DNA of 64,000 bases from Rhodospirillaceae bacterium (GTDB lineage: Bacteria; Pseudomonadota; Alphaproteobacteria; Rhodospirillales; Rhodospirillaceae). Numbering within the stretch: the first letter of the stretch is position 1; every line of letters begins with the position of its first letter. The stretch is from positions 23,289 through 87,288 of the forward strand of contig NSIP01000011.1 in assembly GCA_002737725.1 (NCBI GenBank), read 5' to 3'. The position numbers and the translations under genes are program-made. The notes under the pieces are model-generated. The model was given only the letters and a program-made list of their open reading frames with translations. It did not search any database and was not told where the DNA came from. This document shows positions 38,624 through 48,094 of the stretch, piece by piece.

Positions 38624-39262
38624 CTAGCTCGAATAAACTCTCTCCTGAGCTTCTCCGGATTGTCCTGACATTTCAGAGGGTTGCGACCCATCTCTGGCCG
38701 GATTGCGCATCCCGATAGGGCCAAGTTGAGCTGAATATCCGGCTTTGGCCGCAATTGCGTCCTTGTGGTTTTCGATAAACGTTTTCCAAGTCTGCCCCGT
38801 TGGCCGGGAGTGTTGACCCAGGTACTTACTCACGGTCGACTGAGCTACCCTAAATCCAAGCTTAAGCAACTCGCCGTGAATGCGAGGAGCACCCCATAAT
38901 GGGTTCTCGAACGCCATCCGGCGAATCAAGCCTCTAAGTTCCTGATGAACTGGCGGTCGCCCCACCGTGGCACCAGACTTCCAGCGCCAGAAGGCGCGGA
39001 AACCTTTCCGGTGCCAGCCCGGTAAAGTTTCGGGTTGGACGATCACAATTGCGCTGCGAACCACGGGTATTGCACGGGACAGCCAGGTCAATATCACCCG
39101 ATCCAGCCCGTTCAACTTGATCCGACCGCGATGTTTGAGCTTAAGAACTAAGACCTGATGCCGGAGCACCACGATCTCAGCCGCAAGCCGCCGCTGCGAC
39201 CTGAACAGCGACACAAAAACAAAAAGCATTAAACGGAGATAACTGCTCATCCCCATCCGCAC
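38624..39262 (-). pseudogene. Truncated integrase/transposase (DDE family), N-terminal half
   Basis: The frame reads an IS transposase N-terminus: RRLAAEIVVLRHQVLVL, PETLPGWHRKGFRAFWRWKS, and the HTH part NPLWGAPRIHGELLKLGF followed by VAQSTVSKYL. It proceeds to WKTFIENHKDAIAA, after which the catalytic DDE domain (normally beginning MDLFVVPT) is missing. About 40 unrelated residues replace it up to the tRNA-Gln gene. The element is therefore dead. Terminal inverted repeats were not identified. Confidence 0.8.
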
Positions 39263-39422
39263 TACCTGTGATTCAAAGCCAAATCAAGCCGGATGGAGTT
39301 TTCGGAAGGCACAGCTGACGGCGCACATGCGACCATAACCAACTATCCATAAGCTTCGTTATCCGACAACTTTCGGTAAATCCAATTTAGTAATGTCACA
39401 CTTCCACCAATTAGAAATTGTC

Positions 39423-40445
39423 TCACCTTGAGGCTGGGCCACTCTGTGCCCGTTGAATCTGCGTGAGCACTGCAAGCCGGTCGAAAATCGTACATTCTGC
39501 AGCAATGCGACCAGCCACAATCTTCCAATGACTCACGCCTAAGATTAGAATCTCAGCACCGCTAGCGGGCATGCCCCAAATCGGACCAATATGTCGGGCA
39601 GTCAGCGTCCAGCGGACTGCCACCTGGATGCCGCCATCAGCACCACCGTTAGAGCAGACATGATCTACAGTAAGGGCCTCAACGTTAAGCGCTCTGCGCA
39701 GTTCAGCGTAGTGGACAGCGATTAACCCACGCCCGGAAGCGACTGGTGCAGAATCATACAAGACGGCGTAACTGGCATAATGTGCGCTGTATGTCGCGTC
39801 ATTCCCGGTTTGCCACGTGTTTCGTAAAACAGCCTGCGCAAACGTCACAGTATCCGTAGCCGAAAATGTCAGCTGCTTTTCTATTTTGCCGCGCCCTAAC
39901 GACTTCAACCTTTGCTGCTCGGTACCCAGCCACGCCGCATGATCCGCGGTAAGAGGCGTTTCGGCTTGCTTGCACGCGACGGCGATTGGATCGAAGCCAA
40001 GCTGCTGAACAAGGCTATAGTTGTCTCTTACTAACCACTCCAATGTAATTACGCCATTTTCAATCACACAGTCAGCGATCGTTCGAACCAGAACGGCGCG
40101 GCCCGTGGCCGTACCAAAGGCGCTGTCCCCATGATTAGTCATGGGGCTCAAGATTCGATGAGAACTGTAAAAGCGCCCCCGGCCTTCGCGTGACCAAACG
40201 ACGGCCTCACCCAGCAAGAGCCGATCGGGGAAAGCAGCCAAAGTGTCCCATGTATTTTTGACGATGGTGGCCGTGCCAGTCAGTAATCCGCCTAGGGCAT
40301 ACACCGGGGTTTGGGCCGCGTAATATGTATCGATCTTATCGACTTTGCGTGACTCCCAGATTTCGTGAGTAATGCCCAGGATGTAGTCGACGACGTCGCG
40401 ATACGGACCTGATGTCCCTTCAAGAAATGGACCGCTTGATGTCAT
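39423..40445 (-). CDS. Tandem SnoaL-like (NTF2-fold) protein, island operon gene 6
   Basis: A 340-residue cytosolic protein made of two SnoaL/NTF2-like halves (about 15-165 and 190-335). The first contains IWESRKVDKIDTYYA and FYSSHRILSPMTNHGDSAFG, a pattern of the ester-cyclase branch, in which a His/Asp pair acts in isomerisation, hydration or cyclisation. No exact reaction is assignable. It overlaps the aldolase gene by 4 nt and closes the leftward operon. A related double-SnoaL protein is encoded at 43480-44508, so the pathway uses two such proteins. Confidence 0.72.
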   Translation of the reverse strand: MTSSGPFLEGTSGPYRDVVDYILGITHEIWESRKVDKIDTYYAAQTPVYALGGLLTGTATIVKNTWDTLAAFPDRLLLGEAVVWSREGRGRFYSSHRILSPMTNHGDSAFGTATGRAVLVRTIADCVIENGVITLEWLVRDNYSLVQQLGFDPIAVACKQAETPLTADHAAWLGTEQQRLKSLGRGKIEKQLTFSATDTVTFAQAVLRNTWQTGNDATYSAHYASYAVLYDSAPVASGRGLIAVHYAELRRALNVEALTVDHVCSNGGADGGIQVAVRWTLTARHIGPIWGMPASGAEILILGVSHWKIVAGRIAAECTIFDRLAVLTQIQRAQSGPASR

Positions 40446-41209
40446 TTAATTGCTTCAATCAGGTTGCGGGCGCCCGACAGAAGGAACCCGTGATCTGAGG
40501 CTAAAATAAACAATGAAGCGCCGCGCGGCACCCATGTCTTTGCTTCGGCAGGGTTAGCTAAAAACATTCCGACGGGAATGCCTGCACCCAGACCAGCTGC
40601 GCAAACAGTTTCAACGGCGGCAATGACGTCGGGATGGTCAGGGCTTGTCTTTCCCAACGATACGGTCAAGTCGATCCGACCGACAAATAGAGCATCGATA
40701 CCCTTCACGGCAGCTATGTCATTGATACATTCCAATGCCTCGGCGTCCTCAATCTGAGCGATGACCGTCGTATGCATTTCACTGCGCGCTATTTGCTCGG
40801 AGATCGGGCGGCCGGCAAAACCCGCTGCGCGTGTTGATCCGGCATACCCACGTCCACCGCGCCCATAGTGGCTCGCACGAACGATAGCTTTAGCCGCATC
40901 GGGCGTTGTAATATGGGGAACTAATACTCCTGTGGCTCCGCAATCGAGTGCGTTGAGGATGTGAGATGGATTGGATGAAGAAACACGAACCAACGTTGGT
41001 TTGCCGAGCGCAAAACACATGGCAAGGCAGCCGTCGAGTTCAGCTCGACCAAATGGTGCATGCTCGGCATCAAGAGCCAGCACATCCAATTCCGTTCGCG
41101 ACAGGACTTCGCAAACGGTTGCAGAGGGTGTCTTGATCCAGGTTCCCACCATTGTCTCGCGGCGCTGAAGACGAGCTCGAAAATTATCATAACCCGCTTG
41201 ACCTGCCAT
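40442..41209 (-). CDS. HpcH/HpaI-type class II aldolase
   Basis: A metal-dependent aldolase of 255 residues that cleaves 2-oxo-4-hydroxy acids to pyruvate (or a 2-oxo acid) and an aldehyde. ALDAEHAPFGRAELDG carries the catalytic His, TLVRVSSSNP the substrate Arg, and IAQIEDAEALECINDI with ALFVGRIDLTVSLG the metal-binding Glu and Asp. The start is at the ATG 41209 (GGGGCTGAG upstream), not at the longer frame that would overlap the hydrolase. It is the clearest catabolic enzyme in the island: central cleavage of a C-C bond in the unknown substrate. Confidence 0.85.
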   Translation of the reverse strand: MAGQAGYDNFRARLQRRETMVGTWIKTPSATVCEVLSRTELDVLALDAEHAPFGRAELDGCLAMCFALGKPTLVRVSSSNPSHILNALDCGATGVLVPHITTPDAAKAIVRASHYGRGGRGYAGSTRAAGFAGRPISEQIARSEMHTTVIAQIEDAEALECINDIAAVKGIDALFVGRIDLTVSLGKTSPDHPDVIAAVETVCAAGLGAGIPVGMFLANPAEAKTWVPRGASLFILASDHGFLLSGARNLIEAIK

Positions 41210-41210
41210 C

Positions 41211-42236
41211 TCAGCCCCGACCATTAAACATGACAGACCGAAACAGCGCCACATCACGATCCGCCGCCTGGTCGCGAAACTCCGAGCGAAAGAAATGATC
41301 ATCGCTAGAATAGGTATAGAAGCGATACGTCTTATGCACCTGTGAAAGCTCCGCGACCAACTCCTCCGACCATCCAAGCAATGTTGATTGATCGTCGACA
41401 GCGTGATGAATGTTGAGAACCGCACTCAGGTCAGCCAGATCGATTTTATTTGCGATAAGCGGTTGATCAAGCGCGTCCGATTCCTTACGCAATCTCTGCA
41501 CTAAGCGGGAGCTGTTACGTTTTTCACAATATTCTGCCCGCTTACAAATATCGATGCGTATCGTGGACCAGAGGGACGCGGCGCGAATGGCAGGAGACGC
41601 CAGCAATGCCCGCAAAGAAACTTCACAGCCCATTGAATGACCCCACATGAAGACATTGCAGACATCGGCGTTTTCGATCTGCGGTAAGGTAGCAAGCAAT
41701 GCAACGACGTCTTCGGCGTAATATGCAGGGGACAAGCGCCCGCCAACATACTCCGCACCTGCCGAGATATTATGACCTCGATAATCGGGCATGACGACAA
41801 TGAAACCACGTGTAGAAAAAAGTAAAGGTATGGAGCGATAATAATCGCCCGGTCGCAAATCACGTCCGTCTTCTGAATAGCCATAGCGGGGCGGGTTTGA
41901 ATGGGTACCGTGGTTGGCAACAACGACAGGAAATCCCCGCTGAGGCCGATTACCCGTCGGAATGGAGATCATAGCGTAGAGCTTTAGACCCTCCGATACG
42001 TAGGATACGAGGTAAGCGGTAAATCCCTCGCCAGCGGCGAGATCCCGCTCACGAATCAAGAGCGGAGTAGGCACGCTCGTACGTAGGCCATCAATCGACT
42101 TCGGAGGCTTCATTTCATATGCGAGCGCTGGGCGGATACCGAGGCAGAATGCAACCGTCTGCGCGAGAAAAAGGCGAAGCGTGAAATCAGGCGCACCCCG
42201 TGGAGAAGTTGCGTCTCGCGATAATCGGCTGATCAT
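41211..42236 (-). CDS. Exported alpha/beta hydrolase (prolyl-oligopeptidase-like), island operon gene 4
   Basis: A 341-residue serine hydrolase. Residues about 19-41 look like a signal sequence (FLAQTVAFCLGIRPALA). The nucleophile elbow is WGHSMGCEV (GHSMG, residues about 195-203), VVMPDYRGHNIS is the strand before it, and the acid/His are likely in HHAVDDQST and SSDDHFFR. Family members act on esters or peptides, so it may unlock an esterified substrate in the periplasm. It lies 2 nt after the MFS stop and 1 nt before the aldolase start. Confidence 0.78.
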   Translation of the reverse strand: MISRLSRDATSPRGAPDFTLRLFLAQTVAFCLGIRPALAYEMKPPKSIDGLRTSVPTPLLIRERDLAAGEGFTAYLVSYVSEGLKLYAMISIPTGNRPQRGFPVVVANHGTHSNPPRYGYSEDGRDLRPGDYYRSIPLLFSTRGFIVVMPDYRGHNISAGAEYVGGRLSPAYYAEDVVALLATLPQIENADVCNVFMWGHSMGCEVSLRALLASPAIRAASLWSTIRIDICKRAEYCEKRNSSRLVQRLRKESDALDQPLIANKIDLADLSAVLNIHHAVDDQSTLLGWSEELVAELSQVHKTYRFYTYSSDDHFFRSEFRDQAADRDVALFRSVMFNGRG

Positions 42237-42238
42237 TG

Positions 42239-43483
42239 TTAGCCTCGCATCGAAGCCAGGCGGCTTGGCAACGTTTCAGGAAGCGACCACCAGAGTAAAC
42301 CCGCCAGCGCAAATGTCGCGGCGCCCACATACATAATAGTTTGCAGCCCGAAAGTTTCGGCGATAGCGCCAGCTACCAGAGCGCCAAATAGGGAAACTAC
42401 TCTGCCCCAATTAAAGATCGATGCAGCCGTCGCGCGCAGATACTCCGGATATAATTCAGCAAAGTATGGACCCCATACTCCGCTACAGACGTAGCCGAAG
42501 CCATAGACAAACCCGGTGAGACCGTAAACAAGCGTGCTCGGCGGCAGATTGAGGTAGAGAACGATGAAAACTGCCGACACCATGAAGCCAGCGGCGCTCG
42601 CCCGGCGACCCATGCGATCGGCGAGCACTCCCCAAACTAAGGCCCCAGTCATCGATCCGACATGCATCACGGTCATGAGGCGGCCAACAAGATCGGGTGA
42701 GTACCCCTGCAGATCGCGGAGATAAGTGGTCGCCCAACCACTGAAAGCCTGAAACGCGAAGAAATTGAGCCCGCACATCAGCGCCAATCGAATCGTGAGC
42801 CGCCAGCGCCCTTCGATAAAAAGATCACGAGCGACGAAAACGCTGGCTCCTATTGGCCTGGAGTGAGCTGCGTTAATTCCCCAAGGCGTTAATGTGCGGT
42901 CACTCGGAACGACCAAAACCAGGCAGATTGCAGCACACACCGCACCCACACCGCCGATCTGCAATACAACCTGCCAATTACTTTCGTCGTAATGACGCCC
43001 GAACCACGCCAGTAACGCATCGCCGCCGTTGTAGACCAACTGGACAATTCCGGCGAGCAATCCGCGAAAATGAGGCGGAAACAATCCGACATAGAGACTG
43101 ACGGCGCAACCGAACACCCCACCCATGAAAAAACCCATGACGAATCTTTGGACCAATGCGGCTATGAAACTGTCGACAAAAATAATGCCAAGCGCCGCAA
43201 GTCCGAATCCGAATGAAACGACAGCGAACGTGTTGCGGCGACTATATCGGTCAGCGATCTGTGACAGCGTAATGGCGCCAATCAGAGCACCTAAGGCTTG
43301 CAGCGTGTAGAATGAAGCAACTTCTGTCTTAGAAAGGCCAAGAGCCTCGGCAATATAGGGGCGAAGAAAGTTTTCAGTGTTCCAACAAAAGGCGTAGAAA
43401 ACATAAGGAAGCATTATAGCAGTAAAGATGATCCAACGCCGTGGCGCCGATAGCTCCTCTGCCGACCTGGCAAGGGCCATCAT
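42239..43483 (-). CDS. MFS transporter, island operon gene 3
   Basis: The 414-residue protein has about 12 predicted helices. The family motif between helices 2 and 3 appears as ITLSQIADRYSRRNTFAV, and its counterpart in the second half as LVWGVLADRMGRRASAA. It resembles aromatic-acid/organic-anion symporters. Position between the receptor and the catabolic enzymes suggests inner-membrane uptake of the island's substrate. Its ATG overlaps the upstream SnoaL stop by 4 nt. Confidence 0.85.
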   Translation of the reverse strand: MMALARSAEELSAPRRWIIFTAIMLPYVFYAFCWNTENFLRPYIAEALGLSKTEVASFYTLQALGALIGAITLSQIADRYSRRNTFAVVSFGFGLAALGIIFVDSFIAALVQRFVMGFFMGGVFGCAVSLYVGLFPPHFRGLLAGIVQLVYNGGDALLAWFGRHYDESNWQVVLQIGGVGAVCAAICLVLVVPSDRTLTPWGINAAHSRPIGASVFVARDLFIEGRWRLTIRLALMCGLNFFAFQAFSGWATTYLRDLQGYSPDLVGRLMTVMHVGSMTGALVWGVLADRMGRRASAAGFMVSAVFIVLYLNLPPSTLVYGLTGFVYGFGYVCSGVWGPYFAELYPEYLRATAASIFNWGRVVSLFGALVAGAIAETFGLQTIMYVGAATFALAGLLWWSLPETLPSRLASMRG

Positions 43484-44508
43484 ACTCCTAAACCGCCGAC
43501 ATCGACTTCATTCAAGACGCCTGCCGTTCGCATCCGATCAAAAACATCCAGACCCATCTGTAATAAAAGATCGAGTAAATCGATAAAAACCCAGTTTTCG
43601 CGTAAGTGCTGATCTTCACGCCGCCAAAAATCCATCACGCGCATCGTCACAGGACGCCCGGTGGCTGGCAGTCCCATAAAGCCCGAACCAAGATGGCTTG
43701 CACGAATACTGGGCCAACCAGTAGAGGCGACATATACGCCCTCTCCGATCCGACATTTATGATCGCCGCCGACTCGATCAGGGAATGCGTTGAGAAATGG
43801 AAGCTGATGGACACGGCGGTAATCTGTCTGACCGCTGCATGTCCCAATTCCGGCGGGACCGTACCACATGAAGCCCGGGTGCCAGAACCTAGATTGATCC
43901 ATGCTATCCAAAGATTTCCCATCGTAGCGCATCAGTCCGGCAATCATGGCTTCAACGAGCTTCAGACTGGCCACAGAATCTTGGTCACTTTGTAATGCGT
44001 TTAGCACACCGTCACAGGTGGCCGGACCCAGCACATGCTCTACGCTTCCAAGAGGCGGCGCGAGCGGCCATAAATCGACCTGACGCATAACGTCCAAAAT
44101 ATCTAGGATAAGGTAACTCTCGTTAATCTGACTGCCGGCTAGGCTGTGAAATTCGCCATACCGGATGTTGATGACTTTCTTGCTTGGAGGAATGCCAAGC
44201 CAGGTGCGCTCGAAAAGACCTGTAAAATGTCCTGTTGAGGCAACCCAGAGCCTGTCCCTCCATGTCCCCGATAATAAAATGTCTTCTCGACGTTCGAGAT
44301 CGGGCACCGCATTTAGCAGTGGTCGCCAAAATGAATTAACGACTGCGTCGGCTCCGACGCAGTCGTTAAGTGGATGGGGCCCGTGCCAAGCTATGGCCGG
44401 ATCGTAAAGTGCTTCCAGACTCTTTAATGACCGGCTAGACCGGGCTTCAGCCTGTTCTCGGCGCTCACGGAACTTGACCCGATGCTGATGAATGCTCTGG
44501 GCAGACAT
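43480..44508 (-). CDS. SnoaL-like (NTF2-fold) double-domain protein, island operon gene 2
   Basis: The 342-residue protein starts at ATG 44508 (MSAQSIHQHR); the longer frame overlaps the TonB receptor. Two SnoaL halves are seen: SLEALYDPAIAWHGPHPLND then LWVASTGHFTG, and the second with FWHPGFMWYGPAGIGTCSG then VYVASTGWPS. The repeat of this unit and the presence of a second paralogue at the operon end hint at two successive steps or a heteromeric enzyme. Function unassigned. It lies 13 nt after the receptor gene. Confidence 0.72.
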   Translation of the reverse strand: MSAQSIHQHRVKFRERREQAEARSSRSLKSLEALYDPAIAWHGPHPLNDCVGADAVVNSFWRPLLNAVPDLERREDILLSGTWRDRLWVASTGHFTGLFERTWLGIPPSKKVINIRYGEFHSLAGSQINESYLILDILDVMRQVDLWPLAPPLGSVEHVLGPATCDGVLNALQSDQDSVASLKLVEAMIAGLMRYDGKSLDSMDQSRFWHPGFMWYGPAGIGTCSGQTDYRRVHQLPFLNAFPDRVGGDHKCRIGEGVYVASTGWPSIRASHLGSGFMGLPATGRPVTMRVMDFWRREDQHLRENWVFIDLLDLLLQMGLDVFDRMRTAGVLNEVDVGGLGV

Positions 44509-44521
44509 AAGGCATACAGAC

Positions 44522-46801
44522 CTAGAGCCGGGCGCCGACCTTAACTCCCCACATACGCGGTGCGTCGAAGCTGCTGTTAAGACCCCGCGAGCCAAATGTA
44601 GCTCGGTTCAAAGTAATCTGATTAGTCACGTTATTTATAAACCCTGAGACGGAGTATTTCTCATCAGGTGATTGCCATTGCACCCGCAAATCAAGCTTCG
44701 CAAAAGACGACTGCCGGTCGAGCGCGGTATTGAAGTCCGTCAGTTGATAGCTACCAGAGTACAGAGCCGTAGCCTGAGGAGTCACTGTGCCAATATCACC
44801 TACATGGAAATCGTAAGAAAGTGTTCCCGTCAACTTAAAGTGCGGTGAATATGGGATGTTGTTACCGCTGAGGTCATAGAATCCCGAATAGCGGGCCGGT
44901 GCCGGCGTATTTTTATAGGCATCGAACTTGGCTTTCATGATCGTGGCCGACATGCCGAGCGTAAGGTCGTCGACCGGGCGCGCCTGAAGTTCTGCTTCAA
45001 GGCCCATTGAGTGTGCTTGGGCAGCATTGAGAATAACAGATGTTGTGGTCGTGCCGTTCGCAGTCACGATGATGAATTGATTCTGAACCTGCAGATCTTT
45101 GAACTCGTTCCTGTAAGCGGAGAGGTTCAGGGTCAACCGATTGCCCATCAGCGTGTTTTTTGAGCCGACTTCATACGCCGTTACGTTTTCGGGGCGAAAC
45201 GAGGCTGGCAAACGCGGGTCTGTGAGGCTGCCGCCGTTAAAGCCTCCCGAACGGAAGCCAGTCGATACCGTTCCGTAAAGCATGTTGTCTTGGGTGAGAT
45301 GATACTCGCCATTTACCCTCCAAGTTGTCTTTTCAAACTTGAAAGCGATCTGCTGGCCTGTCGGCGTAATCGTCACTATGCGCTGGCGCGCATTCGTCGT
45401 CGCTGAAAAGCGCGTTACGTCTTTCTTATCCTCAGTATATCGGATGCCCGCGGTTATGCGGAATTGGTCCGGGACAATCCAGTAAGAGGCTTGCCCAAAA
45501 CCAGCATTGGACTTTGTATCGGGAAAGCCTGTTGTGGATACACATCCAGCTGTGTCTCGAGCAACAGAAGGACAACTCGAAAATACCGAGTATTTGATGT
45601 TCTCTTTGAAGTAAAAAAAGCCAAGCAGCCATTCGAGATTGCCCGCGTTATTAGAAGCGAGCTGAACTTCCTGACTTGTGCTGGATAACTTGTCGTCTTG
45701 CGCATCGACGTTACGACGAACCGCCGTAAAATCGTTGTCGGCATTACGGAATACACGGTAGTCCACATAACCCGTAATGGAGCGCAGGACGACAGGTCCG
45801 AAATCATAGGACATATTGAGTGAACCGACCTTTTCATTCAGGTCTTGCTCGAGAATCGTATCCCCCGGGTAGAACAGCTTCCGCGGATCGATCGGACGTC
45901 CCAGATCAATGCCATTAACGTCGCGAATTCCGTCGCCCTCTGTGGCCCCGATATTGAGTCTGATTGGCGTTCCCTTGATGTCGAGTGCCCCGGTGGTTGG
46001 GTTAATAAAAGCGCCGCCAACACGGTAGCCGAACGCCGCACCTCCAGTTCCGCCTTCATCCCATAATGCGAAGCGGGCGACAGCTTCGAATGCATCATTA
46101 GGTGCAAGGCGCGCTGAGGCGCGAACATAGGTCGTGTCGCGCGAAAAAATATCGTGGCTACTATCTATTCCCTTGACGTAACCATCCATTTTCTCACGCA
46201 AAGCCGCGACGCGGAATTGCAAGACATCGCTGAGCGGAAAATTGACGTAGCCGCTTGCCGCAATCCGATCAAACCGACCTCCGGTCAAGTCGACCCCGGC
46301 TTCCAACTTATCGGTTGGCGGAGCCGACGTAAGCGCAACGTTTCCGCCAAAGGTATTCCGGCCATAAAGAGTCCCTTGAGGGCCACGCTGAACTTCGACG
46401 CGGGCGATGTCGACAAATGGTTCGTTCGCCTGCGAGGCGCGACTGCGATATACGTTGTCAACGAAAAACCCGATCGATGGGTCGCCGCTCACCGAAACGT
46501 TCTCGGTCCTCACCCCGCGGATGGCGGGGCGGGCATCAGATCCAGATTTGCCCCACGAAAATCCCGGCGTGAGAACTTCGACACGCGATAGGTCGCGAAT
46601 ATCGTTGCGAGCCAATGTCTCGGCCGTCAGAGCTGTCACCGCAACAGGGACCGTTTGCAGCCTTTCTTCGCGGCGTTGAGCTGTTACGACGATTTCCTCA
46701 AGCCGCCCTACCTCTGCCGCCTGTTGTGCAAGCGAGACCGATGCCATTGCCCCCAATGAAGACATAGCGAGTAGTGATGTACGAATTGACCGATTGATCA
46801 T
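44522..46801 (-). CDS. TonB-dependent receptor, island operon gene 1
   Basis: A 759-residue outer-membrane receptor. ATG 46801 is preferred because a GGTGGAG ribosome site precedes it and the signal peptide (TSLLAMSSLGAMASVSLAQQ) begins there. A TonB-box-like GRLEEIVVTAQRREERLQ and plug segments (VQRGPQGTLYGRNTFGGNVA) follow, then a beta-barrel ending GARL. It is the first gene of the leftward six-gene operon and its promoter carries the shared 21-bp site at 46869-46889. Size and sequence are of the catabolic, carbohydrate/aromatic type rather than siderophore class; ligand unknown. Confidence 0.93.
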   Translation of the reverse strand: MINRSIRTSLLAMSSLGAMASVSLAQQAAEVGRLEEIVVTAQRREERLQTVPVAVTALTAETLARNDIRDLSRVEVLTPGFSWGKSGSDARPAIRGVRTENVSVSGDPSIGFFVDNVYRSRASQANEPFVDIARVEVQRGPQGTLYGRNTFGGNVALTSAPPTDKLEAGVDLTGGRFDRIAASGYVNFPLSDVLQFRVAALREKMDGYVKGIDSSHDIFSRDTTYVRASARLAPNDAFEAVARFALWDEGGTGGAAFGYRVGGAFINPTTGALDIKGTPIRLNIGATEGDGIRDVNGIDLGRPIDPRKLFYPGDTILEQDLNEKVGSLNMSYDFGPVVLRSITGYVDYRVFRNADNDFTAVRRNVDAQDDKLSSTSQEVQLASNNAGNLEWLLGFFYFKENIKYSVFSSCPSVARDTAGCVSTTGFPDTKSNAGFGQASYWIVPDQFRITAGIRYTEDKKDVTRFSATTNARQRIVTITPTGQQIAFKFEKTTWRVNGEYHLTQDNMLYGTVSTGFRSGGFNGGSLTDPRLPASFRPENVTAYEVGSKNTLMGNRLTLNLSAYRNEFKDLQVQNQFIIVTANGTTTTSVILNAAQAHSMGLEAELQARPVDDLTLGMSATIMKAKFDAYKNTPAPARYSGFYDLSGNNIPYSPHFKLTGTLSYDFHVGDIGTVTPQATALYSGSYQLTDFNTALDRQSSFAKLDLRVQWQSPDEKYSVSGFINNVTNQITLNRATFGSRGLNSSFDAPRMWGVKVGARL

Positions 46802-46868
46802 TGATGAAACTCCACCCTGGGCTTGTGTTGCAAAACCATTCCCGTAACCGCATCTATATTTAATACCG

Positions 46869-46889
46869 ATTTGTACTTCGTTTGCAACA
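46869..46889. promoter_or_regulatory. Operator copy 1 (receptor operon promoter)
   Basis: The core TTTGTACTTCGTTTGCA (46870-46886) is 15 of 17 identical to TTTGTACTTCGAATGCA, found intact at the cupin promoter and, inverted, at the hydrolase promoter. On the minus strand it overlaps a TTGCAA (-35 like), a 16-nt spacer and TATTAA (-10 like), about 70 bp before the receptor ATG. Repression by steric block is the likely mode. Confidence 0.65.
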
Positions 46890-47229
46890 AAACTGCATAG
46901 ATTCTGGCGATTCTGGCGATTCCGATAATAGAGTGGATACCACACCACACAAGCGGCCTTAGAAATTTAATCTGGTAGCTATTATATAGATCATTGAAAA
47001 TGCTACATTATATTGTTTTTTGCCTGCGTAATGTTATTAATTTATTATGGGAATCCATGTGCCGTCCAAGGCTCAAAAGTGATGCATACGAAGTCATTAT
47101 TAACCCTAGTCCAAAGTGTAAGCCCTATAGCCGCAGGCTTGATAGGGCTTGGTGTCATAGGCAGCCGGAAGGCCAACCTGAAGTTTGTCGCGAATTTTGC
47201 CCTTAGCCCTGCCTATGATGGAATAGGCG

Positions 47230-47973
47230 ATACCGCGCGACGCCATAGCGCTCGGAACGCAATCCATCGCACCGGTGGACATGATCGTTGGACCAGGTAA
47301 CGCATTTGTGGCTGAAGCCAGGCGCTAATAGTTCTGACGCGTCGGGTCTCACCTTTTTTTAGGTCCGATAGAAGCCTTGATCATCGCCGACGATTCCGTC
47401 GTCGCAGAGTTGTGCGCAGCCGATCTGCTTGGCCAACCCGAGCACAGACCTAACTCACGCGCAATTTTACTGACGAACTCCCATACTCTCGCAAAGGATA
47501 CAATGGCGGAAGTGGAGCGGCAGGTTAAGGCATTGCCGACAACAGACATTACAGGCAAGGCGTGGGCCGACGATGGCAAGTGATAGCTGCTGACTCGTAC
47601 GAGAAGATGATTAGGATGGGCGACCGATTGCTTCAGAACATTTTCAGGTCATGACAAAGGACCCGGATTACTTCCTAAAACACATGCCCAACTACGGAGC
47701 GTTTTTTTATCGGCTCCGAGACAAATGTTTCCTATGGCGACAAGGTTATAGACACTAATCACGCGCTGCCCACCAAGAAGGCTGCGCGTTACAAATGTGG
47801 GCTGTGGGTTGGAATGCTCATTAAGACCTGCGCCACACCAGCGAGTCTCGAAAGTTGCTTCGTTAATGATTGGCGAATATTGCTCGCGTCTTTGCGCACT
47901 TGAAGGCTTTGCGGAGCACATAGAGCAGGCCGACATTCGCGACCGGCGCTACAGCAAGCAAGTCGCGGCTTGA
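47230..47973 (+). pseudogene. Histidinol-dehydrogenase-like (HisD superfamily) remnant
   Basis: In one frame from 47230 the sequence reads [21 protein letters not shown]. It continues through three in-frame stops (TAA 47326, TAG 47329, TGA 47335) into [20 protein letters not shown] and [10 protein letters not shown] up to 47583. After frameshifts it resumes as [39 protein letters not shown] and finally [20 protein letters not shown], ending at TGA 47971. These are conserved HisD blocks in order, so it is a dead NAD-dependent dehydrogenase lacking about the first third. The 46890-47229 stretch is AT-rich and shows nothing further. Confidence 0.85.
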
Positions 47974-48047
47974 GAATATTGCTTCGTCGAAATAGTCATA
48001 AAATCGGTCCGAAACACGGAGATCTTTATTCCGGCAAAAGCTTGACT

Positions 48048-48093
48048 TGCCGATGCAAAAGGAGCCGCCTATACCGGTGGCGGAGTTTTGCAT
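48048..48093 (+). promoter_or_regulatory. Promoter with half-sites of the operator at the LacI gene
   Basis: TTGCCG (48048-48053), a 16-nt spacer and TATACC (48070-48075) form a possible promoter. ATGCAAAA (48053-48060) and TTTTGCAT (48086-48093), both equal to operator half-sites, flank the -10. The second sits between the GGAG ribosome site and the ATG at 48095. CCGCC/GGCGG inside could pair in the mRNA. Confidence 0.4.
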
Positions 48094-48094
48094 C

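Noticed and set aside
46994..47300. Overlapping rightward frames of 70 and 95 codons upstream of the HisD remnant
   Set aside because: They mostly translate AT-rich DNA and the wrong frame of the HisD pseudogene.
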